A DNA stretch of 64,000 nt from Euptelea pleiosperma. Lineage: Eukaryota > Streptophyta > Magnoliopsida > Ranunculales > Eupteleaceae. The notes under the pieces are model-generated. The model searched no databases. It worked only from the letters and a program-made list of their open reading frames with translations, and was not told where the DNA came from. Below are positions 56,620 through 64,000 of the stretch, piece after piece; the first letter of the stretch is position 1, and each line of letters starts with the position of its first letter. Location of the stretch: NCBI GenBank assembly GCA_035048495.1, contig CM068545.1, positions 38,516,225 to 38,580,224 of the forward strand, in the 5' to 3' direction. Position numbers and translations under genes: made by a program.

Positions 56620-59227
56620 GTTTCCCACCCAAAGTGATCAGCCTCATACCTACTCTCAATGGCCTTCACCCAAGGTCTAGATCCCTCCTTCCCAAAACCT
56701 CCAAAGCCATTTGCCCCCGAGGGCCTAATTCATCTCTTTCAGTTTCTAAGCTCCCAATCCACCACTTTCCAACCCACCAAATGAATTTTACTAGCGTCCA
56801 TCCTATCGTTCCACGAAAAATTCCGCATAAGCTTCTCCAATTCCTTCACTACAGTTTTCGGAAGCCGTGAAGAGAGACAAGTAGTAGATAGGAAGACTCG
56901 AAAGAGTGCTCTTTATCAGTACCAATTTTCCTCCCTTAGAGAGGTATTTAGCTTTGCAAGAGGCAAGCCTACCCTGAAACGCTCAATGACCTGGCTCCAA
57001 CAAGGCTTTGGATATATAAGATGCCCAAAAGGGCAATCCCAGATAGGTAGTGGGCAAACTATCAACTTGACATTTCATAGTGTCAGCTAGGTTCGCTAAG
57101 TGATCAACCTCCCCGACTCCATAGACCTTACTTTTGGCCAGGTTTACCCGAAGACCTGAAACTGCTTCAAACCAGCCTAAAAGGCCTCTGATATATCGCG
57201 CCTGAGCTATTGAGGCGCCGAGAAATATCAAGGTGTCATCGGCGAACTGAATGTGAGAAATCGGCGAGATGTCCAGCACTATCTGAAAGCCTTCCAACTC
57301 TCCCAAGCTAACGGCTCTAGAGATCATGCTCCCCAAAGCCTCCACCACCATAATAAATAGGAAGGAGATAACGGGTCCCCTTGTCTCAATCCCTTGGTAC
57401 TCCTAAAGTAACCGGTCAAGGATCCGTTGACCAGAAGGAGAAGGAAGCCGTTGAGACACATTTCTGAATCCAGAATCTCCACTTGTTACCAAATCCCATC
57501 CTTCCAAGCATGTAGTCAAGGAATCTCCAGTCTATGTGGTCATAGGCCTTTGCCATGTCGATTTTGCAACTAATACCCGGCACCCCTGCTTTGATTCTAG
57601 CGTCCAAGCACTCGTTAGCGACAAGGACCCCAGCAAGAATCTGACATCCTCTAACAAAGGCCCCTTATGTAGGCGAGATAATATCGGGCAAAACCCCACG
57701 AAATCTCGTGGCTAGCCTTAGCAATTATCTTGTAGGCGCATCCCACCATACTGATGGGCCTGAAGTCGGCTATATCATCAGCCCCTTGAACCTTCGGGAT
57801 CATGGCTAAGAAAGTACTATTTGAGTGGTCCAAAAACCCGTCCTTTTCAAAGTCCCGAACAACCTGTAGAAAATCGGCCCCAATGATATACCAGCATTGA
57901 TTGAAGAACGCTATCGTGAAGCCGTCGGTCCCCCGGGGCTTTCTCTGATGCCAAGTCAGAGATTGCCTTCAAGACTTCTTCCTCAAAAGGCTTTTCCAAT
58001 CTTTGTCCCCATTGCTGATTTGCTGGAACTACAAACCATCCAACATAGGCCTGTAGGCATGTGTCTCTGTGTATAGATCTGAGTAGAACCCCACAATGCC
58101 ATTTCTAATGTTGTCTTCATCATCCAAGGTGCTTCCATGGATATAGAGTCGAGCTCTATGGTTTCTCCTCTTGTGGGCATTAGCAATTTTGTGAAAAAAC
58201 TTGGTATTGTTGTCTCCCTCTTTCAACCACCTTATCCTCGACTTCTGCTTCCAACTAATCTCCTCCAATTTAACCATCTTTTGAAAATCTGCCTTTAGGT
58301 TCTCTCCTCACCTGGTCCTCTTCGGAGAGAGGGGTATCTTCTTCCTTCTTGTCTATCCTAGAGATCTCTTTAGAACGATGCCCTTTCGGAGATCAATTCT
58401 GCCAAATTCCTCTCGATTCCATTGTTTAGTCCTTTCTTTAAGCGCTTTAAGCTTTCGCCTAAAGACTGGCCCCGGCTAAAGACTGGCCACCACTCCCCCA
58501 CCCTTTCCTTAAAATGAGGACAACTCAGCCACATGTTCTCGAACGGAAGGGGATGGGCCTGGATCGAAAACCTCCACAATCTAACAACAATGGTACGTGG
58601 TCCGAGGCTGGCCTAGGAAGGGCAAGAAGAGATATCCCCAGGAAGTGGTCTTCCCAATCCGCAGAAACCAGAAATCTATCCAGGCGGCATAATGTTGGCT
58701 ACTCTTGCTTGTTTGTCCACGTGAATTTGCCACCCCCATAGGGATATCCATGAGAAAATGACTATCTACAAAGTCCCCAAAAGCCTTCATTCTTCTGTTG
58801 ACTGCCTATCACGTTCTTTTCATGTAAAAACCTCATGACATTAAAATCCCTACCAATGCACCAAGGGTCATACCACAGACCCGATATGCCATCCATCTCC
58901 TCCCAAAACTGATCCCTAGAGCCATTTCCAGATGGGCCATAGACACCGATTAGAACCCATAAGAACTACTCCCCCAAACATCTGCATCTCAGCGACACTG
59001 TAAAGGCGACCACCAAAACATCCTCCAACTAAAGGCAATTGCAGTCCCAAATGATCGGAATACCTCGTGCAATCCCAATCGAAAGAAGGTCCTACCACCC
59101 GCAGTCTCTAAAGCCACAGAGCTCCTTAACCGTAGCCCAGTCCACCTTCTCAAGCTTCGTTTCTTGAATCATCAACACTGATGCCCCCCATCTACGCATC
59201 ATACTCTTCACCATAGCTCTTCTATCC

Positions 59228-60649
59228 TTTGTTAGCAATTCGGATTGCGGCAAAAAATCGATACACGAAAAATTCGAGTTTTATTCGATTTTGAAGTTTA
59301 AAAATCCGGTCAAATATTCAGTCAGAAAATCACTAAACGGTAAATATGTTGCATACATTTTATACGTATCACGTCAAAAATTCGGTACATTTCCAAAGGG
59401 AGTGAATATATTTAGTAATATGATTTCCATACTCCAATGTTTTTTTAAGGTCGATAAGGTCCAAAGCAAATCCAACTGAGCATAAACATATCCCATATTT
59501 TTCCTGATCGCCCACAGAGCATGACCATGCAATGTGGTCAACATTTTAGTATTAAACCTATCGCATCGTAATCTTATCATTGATTGACCTTCATGCATAC
59601 GTGAACATCTGTGGGTTCTCTATATCTTACCGTCTATGAGAGTTGCACCATAGAATGCCTCTTCTTAAAGTATACTAAATTAGGGGTGATCCCTGAATTT
59701 CCAAAAACATAAGGAACTCCATTATTGTGTCTATATATGTCCATTATTTAACAGAGAGCTCTTCAAATATTTTCTTCATCTCGAAGATAACCGGCGACAA
59801 GTCAATTTTCTTTCTTAATTTTTTATCATGAGGAAATATCTCACGGTGCTATGCACGTGGACAGTACACATGACCTACTCTGTCCAAGATCCAAACCGTT
59901 CAATTGGTGGGCTATCACTTATCGATAGTTCAGATGCTAAAATATGTGGTGATCGAGTACGTAATACAATTTTTCGTGAAAGACAAACTTTGAAGAGCTA
60001 AACTTTGAGGTGTGGTGTGCACACCAAGCATGGTGTGGCACCACAAACCAAATCAGCCCCCAAAACCAAATCTTCTTAAACACGCCTCTCCTTTTTCTCT
60101 TTTGTTGCTTTCTTTCGTTGGTTTCCTTTTTCAACTTCTCTACCTTCGGCGGGGTGGATGGCAGAAATTGATGGCGGCGTCCAACATGGCTTAGCTTTGA
60201 CGGAGGTTTTTTATCCCACCCTTCTCTTTTGTTTCTTTTCTCTTCCATCCTGCTACATGCGGTGTTGTCGGGGTGGTGGTGCTGGCATTGAGGAGGTTTT
60301 GGCCACCATTTGGGGGCGATGTAGGTCGGTCAAAGTGGAGAGCTTAAACCCCCATTCTTTCCCCTCCTTTCTTCTTCTTCTTCTACCTATCCTTTTCGCT
60401 TTTTTTTCGGTGGAGGGTGGCACTGCTACCGAGGGGAGGTTGGCCATGAAAGCGGCCGGCCATGGAGGTGGTGCAGGTTGCACGATACAGTTTGTTAAGC
60501 ATTTTTTTGGGTCGAATATTCAAGAAAAACGTCAAAACGCGTTTTATTCGATTGAGCTTGAAATTTTCTGATTCGGGCGAGTAAAACTTATTTCTGATTC
60601 GTTATATTCGCAAATTGAACGCGAATTAATCACAGGATTGCTAACAAGG
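59228..60649. mobile_element. MULE-like non-autonomous element, 1422 bp, 9-bp target-site duplication
   Basis: CTTCTATCC is found at 59219-59227 and 60650-60658. The ends TTTGTTAGCAAT and ATTGCTAACAAGG form inverted repeats of about a dozen bases. Removing the element and one duplication restores the L1 endonuclease reading G-L-G-N-R-D-R-R-A-M across the site. Both ends contain TTTTATTCGA-type subterminal motifs. The interior 60090-60480 is GC-richer and carries an open plus-strand frame (60158-60571) without known domains. This is possibly captured host sequence as in Pack-MULEs. No transposase is present. Confidence 0.8.
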
Positions 60650-60700
60650 CTTCTATCCCTATTCCCAAGTCCGCGGACATTCCAGACATAATCTTGAGCT

Positions 60701-63110
60701 TCATGAATGACTGGTGGTTTTCCTCCCTCTCCTACGGCTCCCATAGACCATCAATTCCCCTGAATTGAAGGGACACACCAGTCTTTGAATTTCTCTGGGT
60801 ACCTTATGTGCTTTAACCTGCTGATTTGGACCCTCGTCTAGGAGTTCTTCCCCTGCCTCTGCTCCATTCCTTAAGTCGTCCCCTTCATCATTTCGCTCTT
60901 CAACACATGCCATATGTGTGTACCTTACCTCTGCTTTGTTTGCCTCTTTCCATGAGTTGGCTACCCCTACATCATGCTCGGCTAACAAGTGTTCCTTGCT
61001 AGGACTGCTATTCGGTTCCTTAGGGCACCCCCCACTAGATAGCAATGCCCTGACTTCCTCCTCATGTCCTTCGGCTGAAAGACCAAGGGAGTAAGCCATC
61101 CTCGTAATATTACGCCTGAACCACTCAAGATTCTCCTCCTCGGTTGGTGTGACCGTTGCCAGAGGTACTGGACCCTTCTCGTGGTGCTTAAGGGTGAGGG
61201 CTTGCATTGTTACCTCCTTCCCCTTGGCACATTCCACCCTCATCTCACTAGGTGCCCCTCCCTGAGTGTCTGCCTGATAAGGCTCCACCTGCTCCTTCCC
61301 AGAACCCTCCAGACCTCATCACCGCCTCTTGACACAGAGACCCTTGTTGGGAGGCAACTCCCTTTTCCTAATCCAGGATCCCTAAATGCTGAAACCTCCA
61401 ATCCCTTCATGTGGTGGGTGAACCCTCTCCTTACACCTACAGAAGTCCCATGGGTATCGTCTGGCACGCCCCTAGGAGGGGAAAGAAGCAGAGGAGGTGG
61501 GGGAGAAGAGGATATAGGAGATGGGGGAGGCCACTTACCGAGCTCGTCGTCTATCCCCACCGCTTGCAGACGCTATTGCTTGGGTCCAGCACGTCAGTGC
61601 TCGCCGGAATATGCACAGGGCTTCCCCTCAGAGGCCTTCCCTGGTAATCGGCGATCTCTGGCGCACCAGTAAGCTTTCCGGAGTAGGGCCGATAAGAGTT
61701 GTAGCTGAAGAAGCCAAGCTCCCTCTCTCAGGTAGTCGGTTGAAAGAACTTGATGTTCTGTTGATAATGTTGGAACGTGACCCAAAAACCCACCCCAATA
61801 GTGTCGGTTCGATTGCCCGCCCCAAGAGCCTTTTGACCCAGGCAGATAGGAGTCCTGTTTTGACCCTATTATGGGTCCGCCTTCTGATCCTTATTCCATA
61901 TCCAGCTTTGGCACGTGGCAGTGCTACAGATGGTCTCTTCTTGGTGGGTCCGTTCCACGTGTTCGCTCGGGGTTGCATCCCGCCAACCGACAAGGGGGCG
62001 CTTGCTCCCATTTCGAAATTCGAATTGTCTATGACCGCTATCGATGAGGTGTCATCTATTTCAAGTACGGTGGCTGCCACGCACCCCTTATTTATGTACA
62101 TCCCCTCTGTTCACCCTGGCCACCCGCCACCTCCTCCGTCGGACTTCGACCGCTGAGTCCCTGATACTCCGATCCCTGCACTTCAGCCAAGGTTTAAAAT
62201 TTCGTTTCGGAGAATGTCTCAATCAAGTGAAAAACTGAGACAAAACTCCAAAACGAAACAAAACATTCACGGAATATTGAAAAAACGAAATTTCCGAAAC
62301 ATTACAAAATATTTCCGAAACATTACGAAATATTATTAAAAATCATTAAATTATATTTTTTATTTTTTTGGATTCTATCGGATTGTCTCGGTTTGTCTAT
62401 GCGAAACATTACAAAACGAAACGAAACATACGAAACATTCGAAATTTTAAACCATGACTTCAGCTAGCGGCCCTTGGCAGTCCATGGTCCCTTGTTGTCC
62501 CTCCTGCACTATCTCTGTCGGCTTTTCCTCTGTCACCTCCTCCAAACTAACTTGGATCACCACGCCCATGTCCTCAACGGACATTTGGGTGGTGATGTCC
62601 GCTGAACAGCCTCTCACCTTGATTCAAGCTTCACGGAAGTCCAACCCTAACAACGCCTCTGCAGCAATCTCCAATAGACTGCCCGCGACATGCCCTATGC
62701 TTTCAATGACCTCGTGGGTCCATAAGTGGAAAGGTAGCCAGCACACGAATCCACCCCTGAGAGTGTCTGTTGACAGACGGCAAAGCATTGTAAGCCGGCC
62801 ACCATTTACAAATGTAAATGATAATTGTTCCAACTCTAAAGGAAATCAGTTCACTCAAGAACTTCAAAATGGTTGGGCGTCTACGAAGAACAACCACTGT
62901 CTCGGACCGCATGGGATGAGATAGAAGAGGGAGTTTTCGAAAATAAAGGAAAGGGACACCGCGATGTCTTCCCAATCCATGATGTCTTCCGACGACTCAC
63001 AAACCATAGCATGTCTCCACCGAACCATATCGTTCGGCGATGGCCCACGATAGTTGGTGCGAATCCGCGGGTGAGCCTAATGGTCGCATAGATCCTAGAG
63101 TTCCCCTGTT
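60701..63110 (-). pseudogene. L1 ORF1 of the third copy, truncated at the gap
   Basis: The C-terminal frame (61288-60701) reads NLEWFRRNITRMAYSLGLSA.. and VPREIQRLVCPFNSG and ends TGA at 60703-60701, like the ORF1 at 34951-37358. Upstream the frame is broken. DUF4283-type pieces appear at 62975-62703 (VGTIIIYICKWWPAY) and 62833-62624 (LPFHLWTHEVIESIGHVAG). A hAT MITE splits the middle. The beginning of ORF1 is not reached before the run of N at 63136. Confidence 0.8.
62188..62456. mobile_element. hAT-type MITE, 269 bp, 8-bp target-site duplication
   Basis: ACTTCAGC flanks the element at 62180-62187 and 62457-62464. The ends CAAGGTTTAAAATTTCG and CGAAATTTTAAACCATG are inverted repeats of 17 bases with one mismatch. 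The inside is filled with GAAACATTACGAAAT-type repeats. Eight-base duplications and short non-coding length are characteristic of hAT MITEs. It lies in ORF1 of the third L1. Confidence 0.92.
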
Positions 63111-63135
63111 TGCCTCCACCCTTGCTCAAGGTTGT

Positions 63136-63235
63136 NNNNNNNNNNNNNNNNNNNNNNNNNNNNNNNNNNNNNNNNNNNNNNNNNNNNNNNNNNNNNNNNN
63201 NNNNNNNNNNNNNNNNNNNNNNNNNNNNNNNNNNN
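63136..63235. other. Assembly gap of exactly 100 N
   Basis: A fixed-length run of N, typical of a scaffold join of unknown size. Any reading frame crossing it is artificial. The flank on the right repeats sequence already seen at 25260. Confidence 0.99.
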
Positions 63236-63236
63236 T

Positions 63237-64000
63237 ACTCGTCTCCAAAACTTGAACACAAAATCAAACCCAAAGATCAGTCTTACCGGGGGGGCCCACT
63301 TCCACGGCGCCTCTTAGAAGAATCACCCCTCGGGTACCCACCCGAACCCACACCTTGAAACTGGGTTATCTGGCACGGGTTTCTACCAATTGGCATATAC
63401 GGCGGCTGTATATTGTGGCTTGATGAGTCATTACGATCGGTACTGGTAGGTACTGGCATCCTGTGTTTGTGATAATGGGAAGGAGAGAGATTTTGTGTGT
63501 CGTCACTCATTAGTGATCTCAGAAAACTGTTTGAATGGCTACCACTCAGTCCCATCCCCCTCCGTCCCCCTGAACCCGGTGATCGGAACTCTTTCCCTGG
63601 AGACTTGTTGATTCCAGCCACATTCACCATCGACGTCAGCGAGTCAACAGAATACAAGGATGGAGAGATCCCAGATAGCCCGTCATAAGAAAGAATGCAA
63701 GCTATAGCATAAACAGATGCCCCAAGAGCTGGAGGTAGAACTTTTCTTGGGTGTTTTAACTACAAAACAGATTTCATGGCCTTGTGATCAGATTGAGAAA
63801 AGAACAGTTTGGCCATATTAGGTCAAAGAGATAGAGACCCCAAAATAATTAAAAGACATAATAGATCGATGGGATTGAGAGAGCATTGAAACAAGGTGAA
63901 TTCACAGAATTCATAAACTGAAATTATAACAGTTGCCTAAATGACTCCAAAAGATAGCACACTGAAAGTCCACAGATTCTTAAGCATATCTACATCATTC
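63237..64000. repeat. Second copy of 25260-26023
   Basis: 764 bases after the gap match 25260-26023 with a constant offset of 37977. The only difference I see is CACACTG (63958) against CACAATG (25981). The match starts at the first base or two after the N run and continues beyond the window. It includes the helicase exon at 63283-63759 and the first bases of the following giant intron. Confidence 0.95.
63283..63759 (-). CDS. Second copy of the last DExH6-like helicase exon
   Basis: Identical in sequence, acceptor and stop to 25306-25782. Its other exons would lie beyond position 64000. It is either an allele placed in the same scaffold by mistake or the end of a second, nearly identical helicase gene. 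The adjoining gap and near-perfect identity favour the first explanation. Confidence 0.7.
   Translation of the reverse strand, partial: LKHPRKVLPPALGASVYAIACILSYDGLSGISPSLYSVDSLTSMVNVAGINKSPGKEFRSPGSGGRRGMGLSGSHSNSFLRSLMSDDTQNLSPSHYHKHRMPVPTSTDRNDSSSHNIQPPYMPIGRNPCQITQFQGVGSGGYPRGDSSKRRRGSGPPR

Larger units (their letters stand above)
54470..60704 (-). pseudogene. L1 ORF2 of the third copy, fragmented
   Basis: ATG at 60704-60702 begins a MKLKIM-type start that overlaps the ORF1 stop. One base is missing right after it, so the frame breaks before WNVRGLG. The rest of the endonuclease is split by the insertion at 59228-60649 (the flank reads NVRGLG.. on one side and RRAMVKSMM on the other). 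RT and C-terminal blocks follow in several frames to about 54600. RT motifs present include KIDMAKAYDHIDW (57416-57607), FADDTLIFLG (56983-57351) and YLGLPF. The solo LTR at 55551-56619 separates the RT part from the tail. It is dead by many lesions. Confidence 0.85.
54457..63135 (-). mobile_element. Third L1 LINE copy, interrupted by three later insertions, cut by the gap
   Basis: The minus-strand A-tail is the T-run at about 54459-54468. Going up, ORF2 is readable from the tail (AIMWGLWK near 54770, HLLLHYDVAWEVWSSFFKKV near 54930) to RT pieces (57351-56983 with the FADD box, 57607-57416, 57833-57651), [20 protein letters not shown] near 58240, endonuclease parts (58790-58581) and the ORF2 start at 60704. 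ORF1 is readable in pieces from 60701 to 63110 and is truncated at the N gap. Frameshifts are many. Within it lie a solo LTR (55551-56619), a MULE-like element (59228-60649) and a hAT MITE (62188-62456). The 5' target-site copy is hidden by the gap. Orientation is sense to the helicase gene. Confidence 0.9.

Noticed and set aside
61521..62156. Plus-strand 211-codon ORF
   Set aside because: Antisense to L1 ORF1 of the third copy; no domain of its own.
62881..63358. ORFs running through the N block
   Set aside because: Created by translating N; not real.
1..64000. CRISPR arrays, rRNA or tRNA genes
   Set aside because: None seen. Tandem repeats present lack the regular repeat-spacer pattern, and the only tRNA-like sequence is the 18-base primer site.

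Overview
This is a piece of a flowering-plant nuclear genome. The evidence is GT-AG introns, a DExH6/NIH-type helicase gene, a plant mobile domain (PMD) gene, an Athila-like Ty3/gypsy element, plant L1 LINEs, a MULE, hAT/MITE elements, and long AT-rich introns packed with nested repeats. The sequence alone does not fix the species. Only two host genes are supported, and most of the window is transposon sequence in several layers.

Layout. 1-1.7 kb: unassigned CT-rich flank. About 1.7-19.0 kb: a decayed autonomous Mutator-like element (MULE). It carries a PMD gene on + (1769-3918) and a FAR1-type transposase with SWIM finger and OTU protease domain on - (18634-15640), converging on a 114-bp tandem array. 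A young Athila-like LTR retrotransposon (5156-15470, coding on -, TSD AAGGT, LTRs about 99% identical) is inserted between the two genes. 19.9-21.9 kb: an array of diverged GC-richer repeats. 22.0-22.7 kb: an intact single-exon P-loop kinase gene (-). 22.8-24.5 kb: a 65-bp-arm foldback and several MITEs.

25.3-53.8 kb: the 3' two-thirds of a DExH6-like RNA helicase gene (-). Nine exons can be read, with canonical splice sites and unbroken frame from motif Ia to the C-terminus. The last intron is about 17.3 kb. It holds a solo LTR (27040-33223, TSD GTAAA) split by a 5'-truncated L1 (29711-32430), followed by a decayed Ty3/gypsy relic (about 33.39-42.35 kb) split by a full-length L1 (34857-41127). 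Other introns hold a MITE, a hAT-type element with 8-bp TSD, a 189-bp tandem duplication and an RTE-type LINE tail.

54.4-63.1 kb: a third L1 copy (-), interrupted by a solo LTR (TSD GTTTC), a 1.4-kb MULE-like element (9-bp TSD) and a hAT MITE (8-bp TSD). 63136-63235 is a run of exactly 100 N. The sequence after it (63237-64000) repeats 25260-26023 with one visible mismatch, including the helicase's last exon. This suggests a haplotype overlap joined as a false tandem duplication, or a very recent real one. The N-terminal helicase exons, including Walker A, are not in the window.

The most informative observations are: the DExH6 gene kept readable across a transposon-filled giant intron; the duplicated exon beside the gap; the same ATGA stop/start overlap of ORF1 and ORF2 in two separate L1 copies; the PMD + OTU composition of the MULE; and exact target-site duplications that give the order of nested insertions.
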